Assembly: GCA_945893365.1 (NCBI GenBank)
Contig: CAMDED010000001.1
Coordinates: forward strand, 1 to 64,000
DNA length: 64,000 bases
Source: Candidatus Sulfopaludibacter sp. SbA3
GTDB taxonomy: Bacteria > Acidobacteriota > Terriglobia > Bryobacterales > Bryobacteraceae
Direction of reading: 5' to 3'
Shown here: piece by piece, positions 21,411 through 31,111 of the stretch
Layout of the letters: each line of letters starts with the position of its first letter
Position numbering within the stretch: the first letter of the stretch is position 1
The notes under the pieces: model-generated
Told to the model about the DNA's origin: nothing
What the model saw: the letters and a program-made list of their open reading frames with translations, nothing else
Databases searched by the model: none
Program-made: the position numbers and the translations under genes

Positions 21411-21700
21411 ATGCTTACGATATTACTCTTCTCACCGAGGGTCTGCTCCCATCTTTCAAAAGCAGCCCGCGAAACGATGTACTTCCTTCCGTGGCGTACG
21501 TGCGGGATCGTCCCGTCAGCAAGCATCTGGTAAACTTTGGGTGCGCACACACCGAGGCGCTCTGCTATCTCCGGCACCTTCAAGGTGGTTCGCACTTGAA
21601 CACATGCCTCCCGGACAGTGAGCGGAAGTTCTTCTCGATCGAACGCGATGTCGGGGGGCGCTTGGCCGCCCGGATTGGTTTGGGGGAGGGTTTGCCGCAT
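21386..21700 (-). CDS. Excisionase-like HTH DNA-binding protein
   Basis: A 104-residue protein whose centre (TLKVPEIAERLGVCAPKVYQ) is a MerR-type winged helix of the helix_turn_helix_17/excisionase class, followed by HVRHGRKYIVSRAAFERWE. Such proteins bind DNA near att sites and steer integrases to excision. The reading frame overlaps the integrase start, making a two-gene recombination module. The N-terminal 30 residues look disordered, and a later start is possible. Confidence 0.8.
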   Translation of the reverse strand: MRQTLPQTNPGGQAPPDIAFDREELPLTVREACVQVRTTLKVPEIAERLGVCAPKVYQMLADGTIPHVRHGRKYIVSRAAFERWEQTLGEKSNIVSICPSTSAN

Positions 21701-22001
21701 TCCCTTTTGTACGGCATGTTCTAGATTCCACCAAATGAGTTGCTTTGATACCTTTCAGGCTCCTCAATGTATATGGCGCCAGACGACTTACGGATAACCC
21801 TAAGCCATCGTGGAACACGAGGTAGGGAAATCGGCTCTACGGGGCCCGTCAGTTGAATGTTGAGGTGGCTCACGAGGTGTACCAACCTGCCGGTTGTCAG
21901 TCCCCAGAGTCGGCGGATCTCAGGGTGAGGTCTAGGTTATTGCACGCGCGAGTCCGGCGCGAGGTCAACCATGCAGTACCTCCCTTTCGAAGCTATGTCC
22001 G
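21701..22001. other. Gene-free stretch between HTH gene and S41 protease operon
   Basis: About 300 bp with no recognised gene. Both flanking genes are on the minus strand, so it holds the promoter of the HTH-integrase pair and the end of the protease operon. No clear terminator hairpin was seen. Confidence 0.4.
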
Positions 22002-23276
22002 CTATAGCGTAGCGACTGTTTCAAGGGCTTTCTCAATCTGCATGTCCTTGCCTCTCGCAAGTAGTGCCATGTCGACGTCTACCAGGACGTCAGGGGTGAC
22101 TCCAGTTCCCTCGATGCAATTGCCCTGCCAGGTATACCAACCCGCAATAGGCATCCGCAGGTAGTATCCGTTCCCCACACGGAAGTTGGCACCACCAAGA
22201 ACTTCTCCCGCCGTCCGATTTCCCACCAAGACGGCAAGCTGGTTGTCCTTCGCGAATGCCGCGACCATTTCGGCTGCGCTATGGCTGAACTCGTCGATGA
22301 GTATCACGATGCGACCATGAAACGATTGCTTACCCAAACCTTCCGTTTCGAGCACCATTGAGCGGTCTCGATGAAGGATCTTGAATTTCACGGCCATGCC
22401 GAGCAAACCCAGTTTGCCGGCCGGAATCCTGCCGATTCTGGGAAGGCGCTCTTTGCTCCAACCGCGCTTGATTCCAGTCCTGCTCATGCTGTACCCGATC
22501 GGTAACTTTCCCGGGCACAGGTAGCTCATCAGACGCAAGGATCCTAGCCCGCCACCCAGGTTCCCGCGGAGGTCAACTATCAAACGGGAACAGTTCTCCC
22601 GCGCCAAGGCTGCGATCGCCGAATCGAGCGCTCGCGCAAAGCTGAGACCCACGGCACCAGGAAAGCTTGCCACCCGGATCATGCCGATCCCGGGAGCTGC
22701 AACACGATAGGTAATGCTCTTCGGCTCGATCATTGGGGGCCGGTCTTTCGCCGCTCGATTCGGCACTTCCACTTTGACGCTGCGAGTTCCCGAGCCCTCG
22801 ATCTCGCCAAGTTGCAGTTCATGAGTTCCGCCCAACTGGAATCTCGGTGAGTTTGGTGGCTCCGTCAGCTTTCCATCGCATGAATAAAGGACGTCGCCAG
22901 GCTTGACGCCCGCTCTGTGGGCTGGCCCGTCTTCGATGATGTTGAGGAAGACCCACCGGCGGTTGCCGCTGATCTCCATCGCCCGCAGCGACGCATTTAT
23001 TGCATGCTGCGGGGGAACCCGGTCTCCGACTTTGTGATAGAAGGCAGTGTGGCTGCTGCCGAGTCCCAGCAAGATCGATCCAACCCCATTCTCGAAAGCA
23101 TCCCGCGAAGGCGCGGCGACGACCTCATCTAGTCGTCTATCAAACTCTCGAGTCCAAGGGCCGTAATCCTGCGACGGATTGGCGACATTAACGTGCTTTG
23201 CGAGAACTAGCGATTTGATCTTGCCCGCAATCGCGGCTCTCTCTTCTCTTGTTAGGCTGGGTTCAGTTGCTGTCAT
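22002..23276 (-). CDS. PDZ-domain S41 family peptidase
   Basis: A 424-residue protein. An N-terminal helical region is followed by a PDZ domain (about 120-170, NIIEDGPAHRAGVKPGDVL) and an S41/tail-specific protease core with RLIVDLRGNLGGG and the nucleophile block FSHSAAEMVAAF. Aligned to CtpA-type enzymes, Ser331 is the nucleophile. No signal peptide is visible, unusual for this family, so it may work in the cytoplasm. It follows the CHAT-protease gene by 11 nt and is the last gene of the sigma/anti-sigma/CHAT operon. A role in a proteolytic cascade with CHAT is inferred from this context. Confidence 0.8.
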   Translation of the reverse strand: MTATEPSLTREERAAIAGKIKSLVLAKHVNVANPSQDYGPWTREFDRRLDEVVAAPSRDAFENGVGSILLGLGSSHTAFYHKVGDRVPPQHAINASLRAMEISGNRRWVFLNIIEDGPAHRAGVKPGDVLYSCDGKLTEPPNSPRFQLGGTHELQLGEIEGSGTRSVKVEVPNRAAKDRPPMIEPKSITYRVAAPGIGMIRVASFPGAVGLSFARALDSAIAALARENCSRLIVDLRGNLGGGLGSLRLMSYLCPGKLPIGYSMSRTGIKRGWSKERLPRIGRIPAGKLGLLGMAVKFKILHRDRSMVLETEGLGKQSFHGRIVILIDEFSHSAAEMVAAFAKDNQLAVLVGNRTAGEVLGGANFRVGNGYYLRMPIAGWYTWQGNCIEGTGVTPDVLVDVDMALLARGKDMQIEKALETVATL

Positions 23277-23287
23277 TGTCGACCTCG

Positions 23288-25858
23288 CTAAATCGGTTTG
23301 GACGCTCCTTCAAGTACGAACGCACCCCAGTGGTAAGGAAGTGCCCGTGTACCGAACGTGCGCACCACGGCACGCTTCGCTTCGGTAAGCGCTGCCGCTG
23401 TGTCCTTGCCTGAAGCCAAGCCTTGATAGAAGCGCTTCATCAGAAATGCCGAAACCGTATCGTCGACAGACCAAAGTGTCGACACCACGCTCTTTGCCCC
23501 AGCCAAGAGGAACGCGCGAGATAGTGTTGCCGCCCCATCCTGACCCTGAAGGCGACCCACTGCCGTATCACACGCCGAAAGCACGACGACCCGCGCGTTG
23601 AGGCGCAGATGCAGTACTTCTGAAAATTGGAGAAGCCCATCCTCATTGGCGCCCGGATCGCTCAAGAGGATTAGCGCCGCGGCATCCGGTTGCAGGGTGT
23701 TTGCGACTCCGTGAACCGCCATGTGGATTACGCTCCTGTTTCCCAGGTCAGCCTTTTTGAAAGCAGCTTCGGTTGCTCTCACTCCAAGCAGAAGCGTGTT
23801 GCGACTCTTGCTACCAGCTAACCCAGCAGCAGTGACGACTTCCTCCTCGGAACCCGGAAGATTTCCGAGTCCCGTGGCTTCATAGCCCCGCGTAGTAGCG
23901 ATCTTCAAGGCATCCCGATCGTATGGGACGCCGCCAATGCCGAGGAAATTCCTCGCAACGACTTTGGGTTCGGACTCTGTCTGCAGAGAGTAGAAGGCCG
24001 AAACCGATGGGGCGACGGCGATTGTATGCGTCATCAGGACGTACTGTCCCTGAGGATTGACCAGCGTATCGAAGGGCAAGAGGTTCAGTCGCCCGTCCGG
24101 GACAATCGTCAAACGCCGGGCCGCTCGAAGTCCGGGTACCTTGCCGAGCAGCTCAGAGAAGAGACGTTTGCCAAGCGCTGCGGTGGCCTGACGTTTCGTG
24201 ACGCCATCCAGATATTCGTTCGCCAGCGCACTGATACGCTTCCCGCTTGCGAGCTCGATGGACGTGATTCCGTCCCTGGTCAGAACCAAGCAATATGAGT
24301 GCGGTTCACCCAAGACGTACTCGAGTACTATGTGGTCCTTTGCGAGTGATCCCCGGATTCGGTCAAGCGGAACGGGACCATCCTGCTCTGCCGGCTTGAC
24401 GAGCGGCTGAGCCACTCCTTGAGGTAACCATCTGCCAAGCTCGCGAATGAATAGATCGTTCCGGATACTTCGGATTTCGGTGGCCGACCGCGAAGATGCA
24501 ATCTTGAGGCGCAACGCGCTGAACTCCTTCTCAAGATTTGGATTTTCACCGTCCAAGCCAGTCAGACCTGATCGAAGCAAGTCAGTGAGCGTTCGCCCCC
24601 GTGCGCTTTCGACAACGCTGTAAGTTCGGGCCGGATCCTTGAAGTGCCCTAATAGAAGACCGGCATGATCCGAATAGATACTGCTCATGGCGATTACCAG
24701 GCCAGCCTTCACTCGGGGATTGGGCGAGTTGGCGAGCATTGAATCCGCATAGTCGGAAGCTTCGATGAACAACTGATCAGCCTCCTCGTACTTGCCCAGG
24801 TCCATTTTCAGGAGCGCGAGCATATGCAGTCGCTCAGGGACCAAGTAGAGGTCTCCGCTGTTTCTAGCCGAGTCGGCAGCTTGCTCTACCATGGCGCCAG
24901 CTTTTTCCAGATCGCCCATGGTTCGATAGGTTTCGGCAAGCAGGAACCGGGCGCTCGCCAGAAGACGAGGGAAGCTGCCCTTTTCAGCGAGCTCGATCGC
25001 CTCATAGACGAGCGTCAACGCCCGCTGATCATCCTTCCGGTCTCTAGCCAAGCGCGCCATTCTGATCAATGTTTGGCAGAGCTTAACGTTCTTGCGGTCA
25101 GCCCGGGCGCGCGCCGTAAGTTCTTCCGCTAACGATAGGGCTTCCTGCGACTTCCCGGCTCCCTTGAGAGCACTGACCTTACCATCGAGGGTGACGTATT
25201 GATACCCCATTTCAGGATCGGACCCTGCGACGATCAGAGCTCGATCGAGGTAGGTCAGGGCCTCGTCATAAAGGCCGGTCAAAGCGAGTCCTGTGCCGAT
25301 CGCCCCCATGAATCGAGACTGCGCGGCCCGGTCGCCACTGGCGACGGCACCCAGTAACGCCCCTGCCACCAATTGACGTGCACTGGCAACGTCGCCTTCA
25401 AGAAAAGCCTGAAATCCAAGTTCACCGTTGGCCCGATTCTTCCAGCGTGTGTTGCCGATCTTGTCAGCCAGATCGCGCACCGCTATCCAGTCGCGCTTTG
25501 CGCTCGCCGTTTCTAACTCGCCATCAACATCGCCCTTCACGATCAGGCAAAGGAGGCGCAGCTGAGGGTCATTTGTGACGAGGGGGTCCGTCAGCAAACC
25601 ATCTAGCTCGGCAGAGAGGGCCGGGAGGATTTGCTCTTCCATACTGCTACGCAGTCGGCCAATCTTTGCGTAGAGCGCGTTCCTGAGATCGTAGTTGTTG
25701 CGGAAGCCCTCCTCAGCCCTAGAAAACAACTCCCGGGCGTCCGCCCAACTGTACTTGTCGCCCAAGCGAAGGGCACGTTCGAGGAGAGCTTGAGGAGTCT
25801 CCTGCGCGCGCGCGAGCGATGCACACAACAGAAACCCAAGTGCTGTCAACTTTCTCAT
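23288..25858 (-). CDS. Exported TPR-CHAT protease
   Basis: An 856-residue protein from ATG 25858, chosen because a GGAGG site precedes it and a signal peptide follows (LTALGFLLCASLARAQ); the frame is open 44 codons further up. Tetratricopeptide-like helical repeats fill about residues 30-480. The C-terminus is a CHAT caspase-like domain with catalytic His716 in HMAVHG and Cys763 in VLSACDTA. CHAT proteins are cysteine proteases used in signalling or immunity; with a signal peptide this one would act in the periplasm. It lies between the anti-sigma gene and the S41 protease gene, all on one strand. Confidence 0.85.
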   Translation of the reverse strand: MRKLTALGFLLCASLARAQETPQALLERALRLGDKYSWADARELFSRAEEGFRNNYDLRNALYAKIGRLRSSMEEQILPALSAELDGLLTDPLVTNDPQLRLLCLIVKGDVDGELETASAKRDWIAVRDLADKIGNTRWKNRANGELGFQAFLEGDVASARQLVAGALLGAVASGDRAAQSRFMGAIGTGLALTGLYDEALTYLDRALIVAGSDPEMGYQYVTLDGKVSALKGAGKSQEALSLAEELTARARADRKNVKLCQTLIRMARLARDRKDDQRALTLVYEAIELAEKGSFPRLLASARFLLAETYRTMGDLEKAGAMVEQAADSARNSGDLYLVPERLHMLALLKMDLGKYEEADQLFIEASDYADSMLANSPNPRVKAGLVIAMSSIYSDHAGLLLGHFKDPARTYSVVESARGRTLTDLLRSGLTGLDGENPNLEKEFSALRLKIASSRSATEIRSIRNDLFIRELGRWLPQGVAQPLVKPAEQDGPVPLDRIRGSLAKDHIVLEYVLGEPHSYCLVLTRDGITSIELASGKRISALANEYLDGVTKRQATAALGKRLFSELLGKVPGLRAARRLTIVPDGRLNLLPFDTLVNPQGQYVLMTHTIAVAPSVSAFYSLQTESEPKVVARNFLGIGGVPYDRDALKIATTRGYEATGLGNLPGSEEEVVTAAGLAGSKSRNTLLLGVRATEAAFKKADLGNRSVIHMAVHGVANTLQPDAAALILLSDPGANEDGLLQFSEVLHLRLNARVVVLSACDTAVGRLQGQDGAATLSRAFLLAGAKSVVSTLWSVDDTVSAFLMKRFYQGLASGKDTAAALTEAKRAVVRTFGTRALPYHWGAFVLEGASKPI

Positions 25859-26077
25859 GGAACCTCCGAGAAAGACTGGGAGTAGTATAACGATTCCGAC
25901 CGCACCGTCGAGGACCGATGCCCGTCTTCCACGCCGAGCGACCTGGCCCTGGGTCGCCGCCCTGCGTCCCAGTCCACGTCGACTCCGCACTTCTGTTGCT
26001 CTGGGTCTGCGGAACCAGTTGTCGTCCGAATATGGTTTGAGTAACTACCAAGCTTCAAGGACATCGCTAGAACTCCT

Positions 26078-26836
26078 CTAAGGGACCAGAGTGACCGGGT
26101 AATACCTCCAACCAAAAGTGGCTCGCCGCAGGCGCAGCAAGTAGCGCCCTGAACTGATTCCGGTGAGATCAGTTCTGATTTGTACGACTACGTTTTGATC
26201 GCGCAGGCTGGCTGGTCCCTTTTGAGACACGAGAGGAGAGTCTGCTTCACGAAGAATCTGCATTTCGTACTCTCCCTCTTCGCTTCCAATCGGTAGGTAC
26301 ACCGACAACTCAAGCCGCCGCGCTGGGAGGGAAGCAACATCATCGGCGGGATCTGGTTGCCGATCACCTCGAACGGGAGACCGGTTCCTGAGATCGAGGA
26401 CAGCCACTTCGAACTCAATTGGGGCGGCTTGCCTAGGAGTCGGCCCCTCTTTAACGACCGTTGGCTCGGGTGCGCGCTGACTGCGGTCTGCTCGGAACGC
26501 ATAGAACCAGGTTGCGAGACCTGCGGTGATCAGCAGCGTTGCGCAAAGAGCCAAGAGCTTGGTGTTCCTCCAAATCTTTTCTCGGTGAAGGAGGCGTTCA
26601 TATTCGGCAAAGCAGGGCGAACAGCAGGTCACGTGGTCAATCACGTTCCGGTATTCACTGTCCCCGGCCGCCTTCCGGGCGACGGACCGTAGGGCCTCCC
26701 GTGCTGGGCAACCGGTTCTCTCGGCATTGGGGAAGTCAGTTCGGAAGATACGGGCTGCAGCCGCAAGAAGTTGCGGTTCCAGTTCGGGAGGAAACTTCTC
26801 GGATGACATTGCCGACATTGGAACTCTTGGGTTCAC
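26078..26836 (-). CDS. Membrane zinc-finger anti-sigma factor
   Basis: A 252-residue protein. Residues about 60-75 contain H-V-T-C-C-S-P-C, which fits the HxxxCxxC zinc-binding anti-sigma motif at the end of a helical domain. One transmembrane helix (LLALCATLLITAGLATWF) follows near 95-115, then a periplasmic beta-rich domain. The start overlaps the sigma-factor stop by 4 nt, the usual sigma/anti-sigma arrangement. It should hold the sigma factor at the membrane until a periplasmic signal, perhaps proteolysis by the neighbouring CHAT enzyme, releases it. Which ATG is used (26836 or a few codons on) is uncertain. Confidence 0.75.
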   Translation of the reverse strand: MNPRVPMSAMSSEKFPPELEPQLLAAAARIFRTDFPNAERTGCPAREALRSVARKAAGDSEYRNVIDHVTCCSPCFAEYERLLHREKIWRNTKLLALCATLLITAGLATWFYAFRADRSQRAPEPTVVKEGPTPRQAAPIEFEVAVLDLRNRSPVRGDRQPDPADDVASLPARRLELSVYLPIGSEEGEYEMQILREADSPLVSQKGPASLRDQNVVVQIRTDLTGISSGRYLLRLRRATFGWRYYPVTLVP

Positions 26837-27450
26837 TGTTGTTCCCGTCCTAGTTTCGCCAAACCGATGCGTAGCAATCGGCTCCGAGCTTTCTTGGCTC
26901 CGTTTGCAAATTGTACTTCAGCATTGTGAGCGCTAATCCCAAAGCGCTCCCCGATTTCCGCCCAGGAATCGCCTGAAATCCTAAGGATCAGCATGTCCCG
27001 CGTTCGTTCGTCAAGGTAACAAAGCATTTGTTTGAGATAGATCTCGTTTTCTAGAATCGACACCCAATCGTGTTGGGCTCCGATATTCGCGTTGGCAACG
27101 GATTCCACGGAGTCCACATACTGTAGCCTGCCTTCACGAATCATCCGGCGGGAGTGCTTCCGGACGAATGCCCAGAACAAGTACGAGTCCAGATTACGAA
27201 TGGAATTCCGTTTCAGATTCCGCCGGATAGCTCTTGAAACGCAGTGACAGGCCGCCTCCAGGATCTCGGCGGCAGGCGCTACATCCTGCCCGGCATACCG
27301 AAGATGCTGGAGGACACGATTCCAGATCCGGTGGGCGGCTTCAAGCACCTCCCGCCTAACCCGGTTGCCCTGTTCATCCGTCTCACTGATCCAGAGCGGC
27401 GGGCGTGTGGTTCTCTGGTCCTCCATGAGACGACCTGTTTTCCCCTCCAC
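26833..27450 (-). CDS. ECF-like RNA polymerase sigma factor
   Basis: A 205-residue protein with a helical region-2-like part (about 30-110) and a clear region 4 helix-turn-helix at the C-terminus (MLILRISGDSWAEIGERFGI, then HNAEVQFANGAKKARSRL). It lacks extra domains, in keeping with group 4 (ECF) sigma factors, though the N-terminal half is diverged. It is first in the operon with the anti-sigma factor, CHAT and S41 genes, and is divergent from the TonB-receptor gene 205 bp away. It probably drives its own operon and perhaps that receptor. Confidence 0.8.
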   Translation of the reverse strand: MEGKTGRLMEDQRTTRPPLWISETDEQGNRVRREVLEAAHRIWNRVLQHLRYAGQDVAPAAEILEAACHCVSRAIRRNLKRNSIRNLDSYLFWAFVRKHSRRMIREGRLQYVDSVESVANANIGAQHDWVSILENEIYLKQMLCYLDERTRDMLILRISGDSWAEIGERFGISAHNAEVQFANGAKKARSRLLRIGLAKLGREQQ

Positions 27451-27654
27451 GCGGTCGTTCGCTACGGAAGGATTGCTTATACAGTCAATAATAGAGAGTC
27501 CTTCAAACTTGTAAACCTCAAAAGATTCTTACGCCAGCCTAAGGTCTTTGGCGCAGAGATCCGGTCAGTACGACAAGCCCTTCGTTTGGTTGGGGTTGTG
27601 TTTTGAGGTTTTGCTCCCGCAAAGTGCTCTTTATCTTCAGGAGGGCGCCTCTTC

Positions 27655-30600
27655 ATGAAATCCAAAGAGCGAGCTCGACACATGTTTTTTCCCCGGGCCA
27701 TCGTGGTACTGGCAATTAGCGTGGTCCCTTCATTCCCGCAGGTTCCGACCGGCTCTATTGGAGGTGCGGTTCTGGACCAATCTGAAGCCACGATACAAGA
27801 TGCCAACGTTACAATTGTGAACCGCGAGACTGGCGCTCAGCGGTCGGCGACCTCGGATTCGGGCGGACTGTATCTCATCGCCGACTTGCCGCCGGGACCC
27901 TACGAGGTCAGAGGTGGAGCCAAGGGCTTTCGCACGTTGGTTCAAACGGTCACGATATGGACCGGGCACAGTACAAAAGTTGACCTTCGACTCCCTCTTG
28001 GGGTAATCGAGCAAGTTGTCGAAGCATCCGACCGGATACCGGCGCTTGACGATCAACAACACGGGATAGGCAGCATAGTCTCCCGGTTCCAGATCGAAAA
28101 CTTGCCGCTCAACGGCCGGGAGTTCCTTCAGTTGGCGGTCCTTGAACCCGGCGTCACGTCCGCTCCGACGGCCGGCTTCTTCACTCGGCAATTCGATGTT
28201 TCCGTTTTGAGCGCGCCAGCCGAGAAAACACGAGTCACGATGGACGGCGGTCCCATCTATGGTCCGGTGGCGGGCGGCACGCCGCAGAACTTCTCACAGG
28301 AGGTCGTTCGCGAGTTCCAGATCTCCACGGTCAACTTCGACCTGAGCACGGGGCTGACCGGGTCGGGCGCCGTTAACGTTGTCACCCAATCCGGTGGAAA
28401 TGATTACCATGGCAGCGGGTTCTTTTTCTTCCGCGATCACAATCTTGCCGCATACCCCGCGTTGCGTCGAGAGTCGGCGAACCCAGATCCCTTCTTCGCC
28501 CGGCGCCAGACGGGCTTCCGTGTTGGCGGGCCACTGAAGAAGGATCGTGCTTTCTTCTTCACTAACTTCGAGCACATGAATCAGGACGGAGTCGTCACCG
28601 TACAACCAAGCGTGCCCGACTTTGCCGGATTCGGTGGCATCTTTCCCAATTCCTTTACGGCTGGCCAGGTCACTGCGCGGTTCGATGTTCGAATCAACGA
28701 CAGGAATAGTCTGTCGCTACGTTATTCACACGACGGCAATGATGGCTTTGTGCCCCCTTCAGGACAAGGAAGTCTCCCGTCGAACTGGAGTCGGACTGCC
28801 AATTGGTCCGATCAGAGTGTAGGGTCCCTTACAACCACCCTGAAACCGAATCTGACCAACGATCTCCGCTTTTCCTATTGGTACTGGCACACGCGGAATC
28901 TCCCACCAGGACCGAGCGAATGCCCAGGCGGGTGCCTCGGATTAGGAATGCCGGAGATCAGTGTCCTGGGTACCAATTTCGTGTTTGGGAATTACAGGTT
29001 TGTGCCGCAAGGCGGAGACTTCCGTCGCTACCACACCACGGACAGCGTGACCTGGCAGATGGGGCGTCACCAGTTGCGCGTTGGCGTCGAGTGGCAGTTT
29101 GACCGAGGGAGTGGCTTTCTAGCGCTTGTCGAGCCGGCATCGATGGTCCTATATTCGCCCCAACTCGTGCGGGCCTACAATCTTGACCCTCGAGTTCCGC
29201 TTCAGGGGCGAATTCCACTTCCCGCCTCTTTTCGGAGCCTGAACGACCTCCTACAACTTCCTCTTGGAGGCGCTTCCATTGGGTTCGGCGATCCGCGTCA
29301 ACCCCCATCCTTTCGATCTGACAGCGCGAAAACGGATCACATCATTCGCTTCTACATGCAGGACAAGTGGCGGCTCAAGCCCCGGTTCACCTTGAACTAT
29401 GGTCTGGCTTATCACTATGAGACGAATCTTGCGAACCACGATTTAAGCAAGCCCGCCTATCTCTCTCCACTCCTTGGAATGGGTGGCCTGGCGCCAACGG
29501 CGCCTGACAAGAACAACTTCGCGCCTTCGCTCGGTCTGGCGTGGGCCGTGACTCGGGATCACAAGACCGTGCTCCGGGCGGGAGCGGGTCTCTATTACGA
29601 GTTGCCTCTGGCTCTGGACCGGTTGCAGGAGCGGTCGACGATCGGCCCACGAGGAACTGGCAGAATAGTCGTCAACAGCTCTCTGATTCCGAACCCGGTT
29701 CCAGGGCTTCCCACAGTTCCGCTCGGGCGGCCGCTAAACTTCCAAGATGGCCCTACTCAGTTCACCGGGGCTCTGCTTCTTTCCATTCTGCCAAGCGTTC
29801 GCAGCGGTCTCATACAGCAATTGGGCGATCCCAACAACACTGACCTCTCCATCAGGAATATCGAGGTGTTCAAGCAGGGTAGTAATCTCTTGGCACACGA
29901 TTTCGTCGCGCCATACGCGGCGCATTTCAATATTGGGATACAAAGAGAACTTTCACGGGACTTCGTTTTGACTGCAGATCTTGTCTTGCAGCGGTTCGTC
30001 CATCAGAACGCCGGCAATGTTGACCTCAATCGCTGGAACAGCGCCGCTGGACCGGCGATCCCAGCATGCACCGGGCAGCAGGCTCTGAATCCAACGGCGC
30101 AATGCTCGACAGGACCTATCTCAGTACAACTAAGTGCCGGACGTGCTCGATATCAAGGCCTGTTGGTAAGAGCCGATCGACGGTTGTCCCGGGGGGTTCA
30201 ATTTGGAATCGCCTACGCGTTGTCCAGTAGCGTGGGTTTGGACGAGATTCGGAACAACGCCAATTGGTTCGAGAGTTTCGGGCCGACTGCGGGTGATCGA
30301 CGGCATACCCTCACCGTCTCCGGCATCATGGACTTGCCATTGGGGTTCCGACTTTCCCACCTCTCTACCTTTGTCAGCAAGCCGGCATTCCGCGCCCAGG
30401 TCTTTGGGCTCGACCTCAACGGGGATGGCACAATCAACGACGTCTTGCCTGGAACGAAGTGGAACGAATTGAACCGAGGGGTGAACGAGGCGGATCTGAG
30501 CCGGCTTGTTGCGGACTATAACAGCACGTTGGCGGGGAATCGTACTCCAACGGGCCAGGTGATTCCGAGGATCAGTCTTCCGGCAGATGTCGTCTTTGGA

Positions 30601-30834
30601 GACTCGGCATTCTCGATGGATATTCGGCTTGGCAGGGTATTCAGGCTGCACGAACGATACGAGTTGAACATCTTTGGCGAAGTCTTCAACGTGCTCAACG
30701 TCGCCAACCTCACGGGATACGGCACGAATCTCCTCGAACCCTCTGCGTTTGGGCAGCCCGCCAGCCGAGCAACGCAGGTGTTCGGATCGGGCGGGCCACG
30801 AGCTTTTCAATTCGGGGCCCGAATCAGTTTCTAA
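27655..30834 (+). CDS. Oar-like TonB-dependent receptor with carboxypeptidase-regulatory domain
   Basis: A 1059-residue outer-membrane protein. A signal peptide (to about SFPQ) precedes a carboxypeptidase-regulatory beta-sandwich (about 30-110), a plug domain with IENLPLNGREFLQL, and a long 22-strand-type barrel with the Oar-like GSGAVNVVTQSGGN and a C-terminal FGARISF. This is the large receptor class typical of Acidobacteriota. It imports or binds large substrates, often glycans or peptides. ATG 27655 has an AGGAGG site. It is divergent from the sigma/anti-sigma operon, a frequent arrangement for regulated receptors. The substrate is unknown. Confidence 0.88.
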   Translation: MKSKERARHMFFPRAIVVLAISVVPSFPQVPTGSIGGAVLDQSEATIQDANVTIVNRETGAQRSATSDSGGLYLIADLPPGPYEVRGGAKGFRTLVQTVTIWTGHSTKVDLRLPLGVIEQVVEASDRIPALDDQQHGIGSIVSRFQIENLPLNGREFLQLAVLEPGVTSAPTAGFFTRQFDVSVLSAPAEKTRVTMDGGPIYGPVAGGTPQNFSQEVVREFQISTVNFDLSTGLTGSGAVNVVTQSGGNDYHGSGFFFFRDHNLAAYPALRRESANPDPFFARRQTGFRVGGPLKKDRAFFFTNFEHMNQDGVVTVQPSVPDFAGFGGIFPNSFTAGQVTARFDVRINDRNSLSLRYSHDGNDGFVPPSGQGSLPSNWSRTANWSDQSVGSLTTTLKPNLTNDLRFSYWYWHTRNLPPGPSECPGGCLGLGMPEISVLGTNFVFGNYRFVPQGGDFRRYHTTDSVTWQMGRHQLRVGVEWQFDRGSGFLALVEPASMVLYSPQLVRAYNLDPRVPLQGRIPLPASFRSLNDLLQLPLGGASIGFGDPRQPPSFRSDSAKTDHIIRFYMQDKWRLKPRFTLNYGLAYHYETNLANHDLSKPAYLSPLLGMGGLAPTAPDKNNFAPSLGLAWAVTRDHKTVLRAGAGLYYELPLALDRLQERSTIGPRGTGRIVVNSSLIPNPVPGLPTVPLGRPLNFQDGPTQFTGALLLSILPSVRSGLIQQLGDPNNTDLSIRNIEVFKQGSNLLAHDFVAPYAAHFNIGIQRELSRDFVLTADLVLQRFVHQNAGNVDLNRWNSAAGPAIPACTGQQALNPTAQCSTGPISVQLSAGRARYQGLLVRADRRLSRGVQFGIAYALSSSVGLDEIRNNANWFESFGPTAGDRRHTLTVSGIMDLPLGFRLSHLSTFVSKPAFRAQVFGLDLNGDGTINDVLPGTKWNELNRGVNEADLSRLVADYNSTLAGNRTPTGQVIPRISLPADVVFGDSAFSMDIRLGRVFRLHERYELNIFGEVFNVLNVANLTGYGTNLLEPSAFGQPASRATQVFGSGGPRAFQFGARISF

Positions 30835-31000
30835 TCGACGCAGTTCACGGGAATTCACGTTCTGCTAGCACTGAGCGCTACTCGTGTGCCCATTGGCGGC
30901 TACTGCGGATTGCCGTCCATTTCGCCGTGCGCCCCGCAGTCAGGCGCAAACGCCGTGGTTGAATTAGCCGAGTCTCAAATGCACGGATCGGGCGGTTGTC

Positions 31001-31111
31001 ATGTCGAAACCATTTGTTCCTTCCCCGAAGTCCTACCACCCTTGGTCGCCAGAATGGGCTGTGGCAGATGCGCGGAGGCGCTATCCGCCATCAAACGGAG
31101 GGAGGCGATGA
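31001..31111 (+). CDS. Possible 36-residue leader peptide overlapping the HTH gene
   Basis: ATG 31001 opens a short frame whose TGA overlaps the ATG of the HTH gene at 31108 (ATGA arrangement). The product is basic and proline-rich. No strong ribosome site precedes it. It could couple translation of the regulator or be chance. Confidence 0.25.
   Translation: MSKPFVPSPKSYHPWSPEWAVADARRRYPPSNGGRR

Noticed and set aside
27655-30834. Diversity-generating or phase-variable surface protein
   Set aside because: No reverse transcriptase, template repeat, simple-sequence tract or invertible flank was seen; it is an ordinary Oar-like receptor.
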